From Bacilli bacterium (GTDB lineage Bacteria > Bacillota_I > Bacilli_A > Haloplasmatales > Haloplasmataceae), in the NCBI GenBank assembly GCA_012513195.1, contig JAAZCR010000061.1, positions 1-9,030 of the forward strand: 9,030 bases of DNA, given 5' to 3'. A program made the position numbers and the translations under genes. The notes below the pieces were generated by a model, which made no database searches, had not been told where the DNA came from, and saw only the letters and a list, made by a program, of their open reading frames with translations. Below, piece by piece: positions 1 to 5,780 of this stretch; position 1 is the stretch's first letter; the number at the start of each line of letters is the position of its first letter.

Positions 1-93
1 CATAAATACATTTATTTCTATAACAACGAAAGATATCAATTAAAAACTAAAGGCTTAACTCCGATTGAATATCGAAATCAAGCCTTAGCTTAA
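1..93 (+). CDS. IS3-family transposase (OrfB, integrase-type), C-terminal end only
   Basis: Frame 1 from the first base encodes 30 residues and then TAA. They contain YNNERYQLKTKG and LTPIEYRNQALA, the typical end of the rve_3 region of IS150/IS3 OrfB transposases, where Y-N-x-x-R followed by (K)GL(T/S)PxEYR is the usual signature. The full protein is a DDE recombinase that cuts and joins IS ends. The catalytic D, D and E residues lie upstream of the window and cannot be checked. The reading frame shows no damage in the visible part. The stop lies 48 bases inside the inferred IS end, a normal distance for this group. Confidence 0.9.
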   Translation, partial: HKYIYFYNNERYQLKTKGLTPIEYRNQALA

Positions 94-113
94 ACACTTA
101 TTTTATTTATTTC

Positions 114-141
114 CACTGTCTACTTGACAGGGGGCTGTTCA
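114..141 (+). repeat. Right terminal inverted repeat of the IS element
   Basis: The sequence contains CACTGTCTACTTGACAGGGG and ends in GCTGTTCA, the expected right end of IS150-type elements, where transposase binds and strand transfer occurs. The inner limit is approximate because the matching left repeat is outside the window. The outer limit at 141 follows from the terminal CA dinucleotide. Confidence 0.75.
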
Positions 142-151
142 ATCATAGATT
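124..151 (+). promoter_or_regulatory. Possible outward hybrid promoter at the IS edge
   Basis: A perfect -35 hexamer TTGACA (124-129) lies inside the IS end. A partial -10, TAGATT (146-151), lies in flanking DNA after a 16-base spacer. IS3-family ends are known to create hybrid promoters of this kind. The -10 matches the consensus at only four of six positions, so strength is uncertain. Transcription would run towards the gene at 317. The rest of 142-316 is AT-rich DNA with no gene that I can support. It has TATAAT at 290-295 without a good -35, and a strong ribosome binding site at 303-312. Confidence 0.4.
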
Positions 152-316
152 TAAAATCCAAATTAAGCACCCTTTTTTATTTGCTAAAGTTGTTAATTTT
201 TTTATCCTCTTTTTTATTATATGATTGAATATTATGTTATTTTAAGTAATAATTATATGTAATCAGGGTTTTTATTGTGACAGGACAAATATAATATTAT
301 TAAAGGGGGTGGGAAG

Positions 317-1192
317 ATGAAAATTAATGAGGATTTTTTATTTTTAGAGGAATTAGATGCTGATTTAGTTAAACGTTATCAAATGATTGAGGAGGCTTTA
401 CGAAATAGTAATTGTACTTTATTTTTACAGATGCAGGTGTATTTGGAACATTTATTTAAATTTGTATCTAAAAAAGAAGGGTATAATATTAGTCAAACGA
501 CGTTGGGAGATTTTTTGAAGAACACATCCATTAAAGATTATTGTGCCGCAAGAATCGAGTTTATGAATTTTGATCAACTCAAAGAAATTAACATTTTAGG
601 TAATACCTATAAACATCAGCGATTATTACCTTTTAATATAGAAGAATTTATTAAATGTATTAGAGCAATTTATGATATCTCTCGTAAAGTCTACAATTAT
701 TATAATCGGTTACCTAAGCACACTTATAAACTATTAAACGAAGATTATTATCATCAGTTAATTAGAGAGGAACAAAATAAGACAGAAGAAATGTCTATGT
801 ATCGTAGTCAAGTTGATTTTTTAAGAGAAGCGTTAATCGAAAAAGATGAAGAACTCGATAAATTACAGATAGAAGTAGATGTTTACAAAGAACAACTAAA
901 AAAGATTAATAATAATGAAAAAATGGTAAGACATCTGCAGAAAGAGAACGCAAATCTTAAAGAAAAACTAGAGACCTTAACTAATGATAATAAGTTATTA
1001 AAACAACAGTTACATGTGATATATCAAGATAAAGAGAAATTAGCAAAAGAAAACAAATCGTTAAAAGAGTTTAAAGATGCTGTGGAAAAAATTTTGCACA
1101 AAGTGGTACTAAACAACCATCTAAAATCCTATGATATTCTCAATTTAAATTATTATATTGATAAATATTTACCTAATACAAAACACATATGA
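317..1192 (+). CDS. Unassigned protein with DUF4145/HsdR-N-like N-terminal region and long coiled coil
   Basis: The product has 291 residues, and I do not recognise it as a named gene. It is soluble by inspection, with no signal peptide or membrane segment. Residues 1-130 are helical and contain LKEINILGNTYKH (88-100), followed by a helix with NIEEFIKCIRAIYDISRKVYNYYN. This pattern (L..I...GN...H, then a run ending in aromatic and basic residues) resembles the DUF4145-type domain found alone and at the N-terminus of type I restriction HsdR subunits. The match is by eye and modest. Residues about 150-255 are rich in E, K, L and Q with heptad-like spacing, so a coiled coil is likely. A short C-terminal segment (256-291) follows, with hydrophobic and aromatic residues. 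The start is well set by AAAGGGGGTGG six or so bases upstream. The stop codon lies inside a terminator hairpin. No nuclease, ATPase or methylase motif is visible, and no restriction gene lies next to it. Confidence 0.85.
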   Translation: MKINEDFLFLEELDADLVKRYQMIEEALRNSNCTLFLQMQVYLEHLFKFVSKKEGYNISQTTLGDFLKNTSIKDYCAARIEFMNFDQLKEINILGNTYKHQRLLPFNIEEFIKCIRAIYDISRKVYNYYNRLPKHTYKLLNEDYYHQLIREEQNKTEEMSMYRSQVDFLREALIEKDEELDKLQIEVDVYKEQLKKINNNEKMVRHLQKENANLKEKLETLTNDNKLLKQQLHVIYQDKEKLAKENKSLKEFKDAVEKILHKVVLNNHLKSYDILNLNYYIDKYLPNTKHI

Positions 1193-1219
1193 GTCAATTA
1201 TCATATGTGTTTTGTGTTT
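1178..1219 (+). terminator. Intrinsic terminator overlapping the stop codon of the coiled-coil gene
   Basis: ACAAAACACATATGA (1178-1192) pairs perfectly with TCATATGTGTTTTGT (1201-1215) across an 8-base loop. The outer part of the right arm plus the bases after it form the T-rich tail TTTTGTGTTT, so the active terminator is probably the inner 9-bp stem followed by that tail. The TGA stop at 1190-1192 lies within the stem. Confidence 0.7.
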
Positions 1220-1270
1220 GGTAAAAAAAATGGTAGAATATTTATAAAATATTAAGAAATTGTTAAAATT

Positions 1271-1300
1271 TTGTTAATTATATGATAAAATATTTATACT
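1271..1300 (+). promoter_or_regulatory. Candidate promoter for the MgtC-family gene
   Basis: TTGTTA (1271-1276) and TATACT (1295-1300) are separated by 18 bases. A start near 1307 would leave a leader of only about 15 bases, beginning almost at the ribosome binding site. A second reading uses TTGTTA (1260-1265) with TATGAT (1281-1286) or TAAAAT (1286-1291), with less ideal spacing. The region 1220-1307 is very AT-rich, and the exact promoter cannot be chosen by eye. Confidence 0.4.
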
Positions 1301-1321
1301 ATTTGCACGAGGTGATTATCT

Positions 1322-1816
1322 ATGTTCGAAGTAAATGAATTAGAATATGCCTTAAGAATGTTAGTAGCATTTATCGCAGGTGGAATTATTGGCTTTGAGC
1401 GAGAACGCCATAAGAAACCCGTCGGTTTCCGTACTTATGTGTTAGTTTGTTTAGGGAGTGCGGTTATTACAATTGTTGGAGTGGAAACCGTTCAACAAAC
1501 TTTAGCACTGGCATCTCATGACCAAGCTATTTATAATGTTTTGAAGATAGATACAGTACGATTAAGTGCGCAAGTAGTTTCAGGAATTGGTTTCTTAGGT
1601 GCAGGTACCATCATCCATAATAAAAATAATATCATTAGTGGGCTAACTTCAGCAGCTAGTTTATGGGCAGCAGCGATGATTGGTATTGCGATTGGATATG
1701 GTTATTACTTTATTGGTATTCTCGCTACTTTCTTAGTAGAAGTTACACTTATATTAGGTAGTATACGCTCATATTATAATCGACCTCAATCAGTTAAAAA
1801 TAAAGAAGAAGAATAA
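1322..1816 (+). CDS. MgtC/SapB-family inner-membrane protein
   Basis: The product has 164 residues, close to the short form of this family, and it lacks the extra C-terminal domain of Salmonella MgtC. Features in order: a membrane segment at about 9-24; the conserved loop GFERERHKKPVGFRTY (24-39), where family members have ERE...KP.G.RT; a second segment at about 38-56; D77 and R80 leading into SAQVVSGIGFLGAGTI (82-97), the family's most conserved stretch; then GLTSAASLWAAAMIG (107-121); and last segments at about 112-128 and 129-147. The tail is charged and cytoplasmic. MgtC proteins are linked to growth in low magnesium and, in some pathogens, to survival in macrophages and inhibition of F-type ATP synthase. 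Which of these applies here is unknown. The start has GAGGTGAT at 1309-1316 and begins with the usual hydrophobic helix. No magnesium riboswitch is visible in the short leader. The gene is apparently transcribed alone, between two terminators. Confidence 0.9.
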   Translation: MFEVNELEYALRMLVAFIAGGIIGFERERHKKPVGFRTYVLVCLGSAVITIVGVETVQQTLALASHDQAIYNVLKIDTVRLSAQVVSGIGFLGAGTIIHNKNNIISGLTSAASLWAAAMIGIAIGYGYYFIGILATFLVEVTLILGSIRSYYNRPQSVKNKEEE

Positions 1817-1820
1817 TGAA

Positions 1821-1853
1821 GGCAGCACAAGTAGTGCTGCCTATATTTTTTTT
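1821..1853. terminator. Shared terminator between convergent MgtC-family and GNAT genes
   Basis: GGCAGCAC (1821-1828) and GTGCTGCC (1834-1841) form a perfect 8-bp GC-rich stem with a 5-base loop, followed on the plus strand by TATATTTTTTTT. This is a strong intrinsic terminator for the plus-strand gene. On the minus strand the hairpin begins at the TAG stop of the GNAT gene and is followed by a pyrimidine-rich tract with several Ts, so it may also work in that direction, less strongly. Confidence 0.9.
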
Positions 1854-2266
1854 GTCATTTTCCGATGTTCAATATTGGCATCAAGAAAGATTTCACCCTC
1901 AGCTTTATAACCTAAGCGTTCATAAAAGGGAATGGCTGTAACTTGGGCGTTAAGCATGGTTTCTTTAATGCCTAGTGCTTTCGCATGCTCTTCAATGGTG
2001 TTCATAATTAATCTTCCCACACCTTGTTGGCGATATTCTTTTAAGACACAAACGCGTTCAACTTTACCGATGTTATTGACTATACGAAACCGTGCTGCAC
2101 CAATAGGGCGATCATTATCATCATAAACAACAAACTGTGTAGCTTCACAGTCTAAAAAATCAATTTCTTCTTCGATAGGCACTTTTTGTTCAATCAAGAA
2201 GACTTTACTCCTAACTATAACTTGATCATAAAAATGTTTTTGACAGTTTGCGATTATACACTTCAT
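1841..2266 (-). CDS. GNAT-family N-acetyltransferase, YjcF/ElaA-like
   Basis: The product has 141 residues, a single GNAT domain. The N-terminal part has VFLIEQKVPIEEEIDFLDCEA (22-42), close to the VFV.EQ.VP.E.E.D..D pattern of the YjcF/ElaA group. Motif A is VERVCVLKEYRQQGVGRLIM (69-88), with the acetyl-CoA pyrophosphate-binding QQGVGR (80-85). Motif B follows at 105-120 with NAQVTAIPFYERLGY, where the FYE..GY pattern is standard. The C-terminus NIEHRKMTKK resembles the H..M ending of this group. The enzyme should transfer an acetyl group from acetyl-CoA to an amine; the substrate is unknown. The start has AGAGGTGA just upstream (complement of 2271-2278) and a good promoter. No partner gene is adjacent in the same direction. 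Confidence 0.9.
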   Translation of the reverse strand: MKCIIANCQKHFYDQVIVRSKVFLIEQKVPIEEEIDFLDCEATQFVVYDDNDRPIGAARFRIVNNIGKVERVCVLKEYRQQGVGRLIMNTIEEHAKALGIKETMLNAQVTAIPFYERLGYKAEGEIFLDANIEHRKMTKKI

Positions 2267-2290
2267 AAACTCACCTCTTATATCATAAAT

Positions 2291-2319
2291 ATTTTAATGT
2301 CTTTAACCTCTTTTTTCAA
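2291..2319 (-). promoter_or_regulatory. Sigma-A-type promoter of the GNAT gene
   Basis: Read on the minus strand, TTGAAA (complement of 2314-2319) is followed after exactly 17 bases by TAAAAT (complement of 2291-2296). Transcription should start near 2284, giving a leader of about 18 bases that contains the ribosome binding site. Confidence 0.7.
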
Positions 2320-2343
2320 CCATAAAATTAATTTACAAAAAAA

Positions 2344-2373
2344 TTATGAATATAAAAGTAATTATGATATAAT
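2344..2373 (+). promoter_or_regulatory. Extended -10 promoter of the ABC exporter operon
   Basis: A perfect TATAAT (2368-2373) is preceded by TG at 2365-2366, giving the extended -10 TGATATAAT. The -35 is weak (TTATGA, 2344-2349, 18-base spacer), as often seen with extended -10 promoters. The start should lie near 2380, about 39 bases before the ATPase gene. The ribosome binding site AGAGGTGAA is at 2408-2416. Confidence 0.7.
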
Positions 2374-2418
2374 TAAGACAAGTGAAAAACGTCAATAAAA
2401 TGTTATTAGAGGTGAAGT

Positions 2419-3219
2419 ATGTTAATTGTTGAAAACATTACGAAAACTTATCGACTTAGTAGAAAACAAATGTACATTGAAAACGCCACCAACCCTCTAA
2501 AAGTTGCTGCCAATAATGTTAGTTTTACAGTTAAACCAGGTGAAATTTTTGGTTTATTAGGACCTAATGGAGCTGGTAAAACTACTACACTAAGATGCAT
2601 TTCAACACTAATAAAACCTGATAGTGGCGATGCTTATATTGATCTTGGCAATGAAAGAATTAGTGTCGTTCATGAAGATGATAAGGCTAGAGGGAAACTA
2701 TCGTTTTTAACTAGTGAATTAAAACTAGAAGAACATTTTACCCCAAACTATTTGTTTAGTTTTTTTGGACAACTATATGGTTTAGATGAAGAAACTATCG
2801 CACAAAACAAAAAGAAGTTATTTGACACCTTTGGGATTAACGAATTTGCGGAAATTAAAGTTAGTCAGATGTCAACAGGGATGAAACAAAAAACCTCCAT
2901 TGCGATTTCGTTAGTCCATAATCCTGACATCATCATCTTTGACGAACCTACTAATGGTTTAGATGTTTTAACAGCGCGAACGGTTACGGACTATTTAAAA
3001 GAAATGCGTAATGAATGTAAAACAATCGTTATTTCAACACACATCATGAGTTTAGCAGCTAAACTATGTGACCGCATTGGTATTATTATTGATGGTAAGA
3101 TTCGAAAGATTGGTACAGTTCAAGAAATTCTTGATGAAACTAATACTGATGATTTAGATGATGCGTTCTTTGAAATTTTCAAGAAAGCGAAAGAAGAAGA
3201 TGGGGGTGAATTAGCATGA
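2419..3219 (+). CDS. ABC transporter ATP-binding protein, NatA type
   Basis: The product has 266 residues, one nucleotide-binding domain. Walker A is GPNGAGKTT (48-56), the signature motif is VSQMSTGMKQK (148-158), Walker B is IIIFDEP (171-177), the D-loop is TNGLD (178-182), and the H-loop histidine is in STHIM (206-210). The segment where the Q-loop is expected reads LSFLTSELKL (94-103) without a glutamine. NatA-group proteins often have FLTG or similar there, so I read this as a subgroup trait rather than damage. The protein should power export by the permease encoded next. NatAB of Bacillus subtilis extrudes sodium, while relatives export other small molecules, so the substrate is open. 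The last four bases, ATGA, overlap the start of the permease, which indicates translational coupling. ATP hydrolysis takes place at the cytoplasmic face. Confidence 0.93.
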   Translation: MLIVENITKTYRLSRKQMYIENATNPLKVAANNVSFTVKPGEIFGLLGPNGAGKTTTLRCISTLIKPDSGDAYIDLGNERISVVHEDDKARGKLSFLTSELKLEEHFTPNYLFSFFGQLYGLDEETIAQNKKKLFDTFGINEFAEIKVSQMSTGMKQKTSIAISLVHNPDIIIFDEPTNGLDVLTARTVTDYLKEMRNECKTIVISTHIMSLAAKLCDRIGIIIDGKIRKIGTVQEILDETNTDDLDDAFFEIFKKAKEEDGGELA

Positions 3220-3755
3220 AAAATATCTGGACAATTTTGAAGAAAGAGTTAGCACGCGTTTTCACAGATAAGACCATGATTTTTTCACTTTTCATTTTAC
3301 CTCCACTTACAATCTATCTTATTTACGGTTTAATGGGGTTATCGCTTAAAAATGAAACAGAAAAGATTAATACTTATACACCCACGGTTTATGTTGTGAA
3401 CGCTCCAGATACTTTTGTTAATAATGAAAAACAAGTAAAGAGTTTTTCTGAAATCGTAGAAGAATATAAACAGTTAATGAAATTAACTGAAACTAATAGT
3501 TTAATCGCTAATGCGAATTTCTTTTATATCAATGAAGATGAGTTAGAAGATGCCAAGAGTAAACTACAAACTAAGGAAGTAGACCTCATTCTTTATTTCC
3601 CAACTAATTTTATTAGTTTAGTGCAAAATGGTAGTACAAACAATAAACCACAAGTGGAAATTTTATACAACATTGATAAATCTTATTCTGAAAGTACCTA
3701 TTATGATAGTTTAAGTCTTATAAATCAATATAAAAACACTATCGCTGCTACGTAA
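3216..3755 (+). CDS. NatB-type ABC-2 permease, N-terminal half (cut by in-frame TAA)
   Basis: The visible reading frame gives 179 residues. It has one membrane segment (about 21-43, with FSLFILPPLTIYLIYGLMGL) and then a hydrophilic domain (44-179), expected outside the membrane in NatB-type permeases. It starts at ATGA overlapping the ATPase stop, with GGGGGTGAA-like bases upstream. The usual five further membrane helices are missing because TAA at 3753-3755 ends the frame. The same frame then continues directly with the rest of the permease, so a single base change explains the break and no frameshift is needed. The two halves plus the stop add up to 421 codons, a normal length for an intact NatB-type protein. 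This piece alone should not transport anything. It could be a pseudogene, a sequencing error, or one part of a two-piece permease. Confidence 0.8.
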   Translation: MKNIWTILKKELARVFTDKTMIFSLFILPPLTIYLIYGLMGLSLKNETEKINTYTPTVYVVNAPDTFVNNEKQVKSFSEIVEEYKQLMKLTETNSLIANANFFYINEDELEDAKSKLQTKEVDLILYFPTNFISLVQNGSTNNKPQVEILYNIDKSYSESTYYDSLSLINQYKNTIAAT

Positions 3756-3761
3756 ATTGAT

Positions 3762-4481
3762 TTGAATGAACTTATTATTTTCGATCAAAAGGTAACTGAT
3801 GTTGGTGATACGGAAAAAGCGCAAGGACGGTTCTTAGGAATGATCTTACCAATGATACTGATAATCTATCTATTTACTGGCGCTATGAGTGTCGGAATGG
3901 AATCAGTAGCAGGTGAAAAAGAACGAGGAACGATTGCGACATTACTTGTTACACCTATTAAACGCAGTGAATTGGCAATTGGTAAAATTATCAGTATATC
4001 AATTATCGCTGTCCTATCATCTATTGCCTCTTTCTTAGGGATTGTCGCAGTAATGCCACAACTTACACAAATGAGTGGTGGCGATGAAAATATCATCGGA
4101 GGATTAAAATATCAAGTTGGCGATTATTTGATGTTATTTGGCATAATGTTTGTTTCTGTATTAATGTTTGTTGGATTGGTACTCATAGTTTCAACATTTG
4201 CGAAAACAACGAAACAAGCAGGTGCCTTAACAACACCACTTATGCTTGTGGTGATGGGAATTTCCTTCCTCAACATGTTTAGCATGGAAGTCAGTCAAAA
4301 TCCTCTTGAGTACCTAATCCCAGTTTATAACATTGTTTTAGCATTAAAAGCCATTTTCCAATTTAGCATTACCTTCGTAAACTGGTTATTGGCAATATTA
4401 TCTACAATCATATTTATTGTTTTATTAGTTTTCTTAATTCAAAAGATGTTTAAGAGTGAAAAAATAATGTTTAGTAGATAA
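3762..4481 (+). CDS. NatB-type ABC-2 permease, C-terminal half
   Basis: This is the downstream remainder of the same frame, 239 residues if translation begins at TTG 3762. It begins in the last part of the external domain and then shows membrane segments at about 24-44, 75-97, 120-144, 156-173, 185-200 and 206-226. The cytoplasmic motif AGEKERGTIATLLVTPIKR (50-68), with the AGEKERGT hallmark of ABC-2 permeases, couples to the ATPase. TTG has no Shine-Dalgarno sequence, but it lies seven bases after the stop, so reinitiation is conceivable. In-frame ATG codons at 3840 and 3852 would cut into the first helix. No further damage is visible in this half, which suggests that the break is recent or that the fragment is still used. 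No convincing terminator follows before the gapA promoter. Confidence 0.75.
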   Translation: MNELIIFDQKVTDVGDTEKAQGRFLGMILPMILIIYLFTGAMSVGMESVAGEKERGTIATLLVTPIKRSELAIGKIISISIIAVLSSIASFLGIVAVMPQLTQMSGGDENIIGGLKYQVGDYLMLFGIMFVSVLMFVGLVLIVSTFAKTTKQAGALTTPLMLVVMGISFLNMFSMEVSQNPLEYLIPVYNIVLALKAIFQFSITFVNWLLAILSTIIFIVLLVFLIQKMFKSEKIMFSR

Positions 4482-4513
4482 TAATATTAAGGGGTGGTGC
4501 AGTAAAAGAAAAT

Positions 4514-4527
4514 TACTAGCGCTTACA
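4514..4527 (-). promoter_or_regulatory. cre-like site (possible CcpA operator) upstream of gapA
   Basis: On the minus strand the bases read TGTAAGCGCTAGTA. Compared with the catabolite-responsive element TGWAARCGYTWNCW, 13 of 14 positions agree; the C at position 13 is T. The site ends 13 bases before the gapA -35, which is a position from which CcpA often activates. This is a consensus match by eye only. It lies 33 bases after the permease stop. Confidence 0.45.
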
Positions 4528-4540
4528 TTTTGGCTTTTTC

Positions 4541-4569
4541 TTGAAAAATCAGTTGATTAGTAGTAAAAT
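4541..4569 (+). promoter_or_regulatory. gapA promoter (with a possible second overlapping promoter)
   Basis: TTGAAA (4541-4546) and TAAAAT (4564-4569) are separated by 17 bases, a strong sigma-A-type promoter with a start near 4576. A second candidate uses TTGATT (4553-4558) with TACAAT (4578-4583) and a long 19-base spacer; its start near 4590 would fall inside the palindrome at 4588-4605. Confidence 0.7.
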
Positions 4570-4587
4570 TAGGGTGGTACAATAATA

Positions 4588-4605
4588 ATGTGAAAAAAAT
4601 CACAT
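4588..4605. promoter_or_regulatory. Palindromic operator in the gapA leader (Rex- or Crp/Fnr-like)
   Basis: ATGTGAAAAAAATCACAT is a perfect ATGTGA-N6-TCACAT palindrome. TGTGA-N6-TCACA is the consensus of the Crp/Fnr family and is shared by Rex sites (TTGTGAAnnnnTTCACAA). It lies about 12-29 bases after the stronger predicted start and across the weaker one, a position suited to repression. A redox sensor of the Rex type would make sense for an NAD-dependent enzyme, but the sequence alone does not decide between the two families. A related site lies upstream of pgk. Confidence 0.6.
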
Positions 4606-4627
4606 GTAAATATTAAGGAGGAAGAAT

Positions 4628-5635
4628 ATGGCTGTTAAAGTCGCTATTAACGGATTTGGTCGCATTGGACGCTTAGCATTCCGTTTAATGTTTAATGATC
4701 CAGACTTTGAAATCGTTGCGATTAACGATTTAACTGATGCTGGTACATTAGCTCACTTATTAAAATATGATTCTGCTCAAGGTAGATACAATTTACCATT
4801 AGAAGCAAAAGAATCAGCAATCGTTGTTGATGGTAAAGAAATTCCTATTTATGCTGAAAAAGATCCTAAACAATTACCATGGGGACAATTAGGCGTTGAT
4901 GTTGTATTAGAATGTACAGGTGTATTCACCGATAAAGAAAAGGCAGAAACACACATTGCTGCTGGTGCTAAACATGTAATTATTTCTGCCCCTGCAAAAG
5001 GTGATTTAAAGACTATCGTATATAATGTTAACCATGATATTTTAGACGGTAGCGAAACTGTTATTTCTGGTGCAAGCTGTACAACTAACTGCTTAGCTCC
5101 AATGGCAAAAGTCTTACATGACAAATTCGGTATTGTTCAAGGTTTCATGACCACAATTCATGCTTATACAAAAGACCAAAACACTCTTGATGCTCCTCAC
5201 CGCAAAGGTGATTTAAGAAGAGCAAGAGCTGCAGCTGCTAACATCGTTCCTAACTCAACTGGTGCTGCCAAAGCTATCGGTTTAGTTATTCCTGAATTAA
5301 ATGGTAGATTAGATGGCTCAGCTCAACGCGTTCCTGTCATCACTGATTCCATTACTGAATTAGTTTGCGTCTTAGAAAAACCAGCTACTAAAGATGAAAT
5401 CAACCAAGCAATGAAAGAAGCTGCTAACGAAACATTAGGTTACACTGAAGATGAAATCGTATCAAGCGACGTAATCGGTATTACTTATGGTTCATTATTC
5501 GACGCAACTCAAACTAAAGTTATGACTGTTGGTGACAAACAATTGGTTAAAGTTGCAGCTTGGTACGATAACGAAATGAGCTATACTGCTCAATTAGTTC
5601 GTACAGCTAAATACTTCGGACAATTAATTAAATAG
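4628..5635 (+). CDS. gapA: NAD-dependent glyceraldehyde-3-phosphate dehydrogenase, type I
   Basis: The product has 335 residues, full length for the family. It catalyses the reversible conversion of glyceraldehyde 3-phosphate, phosphate and NAD+ to 1,3-bisphosphoglycerate and NADH in the cytoplasm. The N-terminal Rossmann domain begins with [11 protein letters not shown] (5-15), and D34 in AINDLTD is the usual NAD-preferring residue. The active-site motif is [12 protein letters not shown] (147-158) with nucleophile Cys151; His178 is in TTIHAYT. The segment [17 protein letters not shown] (187-203) and PNSTGAAKA (208-216) are typical of glycolytic GapA from Bacilli. WYDNEMSY (312-319) is the conserved C-terminal motif. 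AAGGAGG at 4615-4621 gives a strong start. Its clean, GCT/GTT/AAC-rich codon choice suggests high expression. It has its own promoter, an operator in the leader and a strong terminator, so it is probably monocistronic. No cggR gene lies upstream. Confidence 0.98.
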   Translation: MAVKVAINGFGRIGRLAFRLMFNDPDFEIVAINDLTDAGTLAHLLKYDSAQGRYNLPLEAKESAIVVDGKEIPIYAEKDPKQLPWGQLGVDVVLECTGVFTDKEKAETHIAAGAKHVIISAPAKGDLKTIVYNVNHDILDGSETVISGASCTTNCLAPMAKVLHDKFGIVQGFMTTIHAYTKDQNTLDAPHRKGDLRRARAAAANIVPNSTGAAKAIGLVIPELNGRLDGSAQRVPVITDSITELVCVLEKPATKDEINQAMKEAANETLGYTEDEIVSSDVIGITYGSLFDATQTKVMTVGDKQLVKVAAWYDNEMSYTAQLVRTAKYFGQLIK

Positions 5636-5655
5636 TTATTTTAGTTATAGACATT

Positions 5656-5697
5656 AAAAGGTTATCAAGTTTACGTTGATAACCTTTTATTTTTATA
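5656..5697 (+). terminator. gapA intrinsic terminator
   Basis: AAAAGGTTATCAA (5656-5668) and TTGATAACCTTTT (5676-5688) form a perfect 13-bp stem with a 7-base loop, followed by ATTTTTAT. The right arm also contains TTGATA (5676-5681), which could double as a -35 for a weak promoter with TTAAAT (5698-5703, 16-base spacer) ahead of the symporter gene. Confidence 0.92.
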
Positions 5698-5710
5698 TTA
5701 AATGTATTTA

Positions 5711-5780
5711 TATTTCATATTATCCTCCTATTAATGAATAAGATTATATAGATTAATGTTGGTGGAGGAAATATGAAATA
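5711..5780 (+). promoter_or_regulatory. Leader hairpin covering the symporter ribosome binding site and start codon
   Basis: TATTTCATATTATCCTCC (5711-5728) is complementary to GGAGGAAATATGAAATA (5764-5780), giving 17 base pairs with one bulged A at 5722 and a 35-base loop. The 3' arm contains the whole Shine-Dalgarno sequence (GGAGGA, 5764-5769) and the ATG (5773-5775). A transcript that includes the 5' arm would hide its own start. The complementarity is seen directly; the regulatory role is inference, and I recognise no known riboswitch class. No strong promoter was found between the two arms. Confidence 0.6.

Larger units (their letters stand above)
1..141 (+). mobile_element. Right end of an IS3-family (IS150-like) insertion sequence, partial
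   Basis: The element runs in from beyond the left edge. It is recognised by the C-terminal tail of an IS3-type transposase followed, after about 20 bases, by a terminal repeat whose core is CTGTCTACTTGACAGG and which ends in ...GCTGTTCA. This matches the IS150-group end, which begins TGAAC.GCCCCCTGTCAAGTAGACAG when read inward, and IS3 elements end in TG...CA. I place the boundary at 141 on that basis. The left end and the target duplication are not visible, so whether the copy is complete or mobile cannot be judged. Confidence 0.85.

Noticed and set aside
94..103. Frameshift or decay of the transposase
   Set aside because: The visible 30 codons end with the normal family C-terminus, at the usual distance from the IS end.
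1190..1192. Possible UGA=Trp recoding (Mollicutes code)
   Set aside because: Tryptophans at conserved places use TGG, and TGA at 1190 and 7174 coincides with natural protein ends, one of them in a stop-start overlap.
1237..1294. Short AT palindrome AATATTT-ATA-AAATATT and repeat of ATAAAATATT upstream of the MgtC-family gene
   Set aside because: Pure A/T repeats of this size are expected by chance in such AT-rich DNA; no known operator fits.
2186..2398. Plus-strand open frame of 70 codons
   Set aside because: It lies antisense to the GNAT gene and then crosses the divergent promoter region; composition is AT-driven and there is no ribosome binding site.
2512..2770. Loss of the Q-loop glutamine as a sign of a dead ATPase
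   Set aside because: Walker A, signature, Walker B and H-loop are intact, and NatA-group ATPases commonly vary at that segment.
4491..4504. AAGGGGTGGTG resembling a ribosome binding site before gapA
   Set aside because: No start codon at a suitable distance opens a frame of useful length; it lies upstream of the gapA promoter.
5698..5718. Minus-strand mini-ORF (M-K-Y-K-Y-I-stop) with a perfect AGGAGG and a TATAAT-like box upstream
   Set aside because: Its ribosome binding site and ATG are the mirror image of the symporter start produced by the inverted repeat; six codons with no target gene downstream are not enough to call a peptide.
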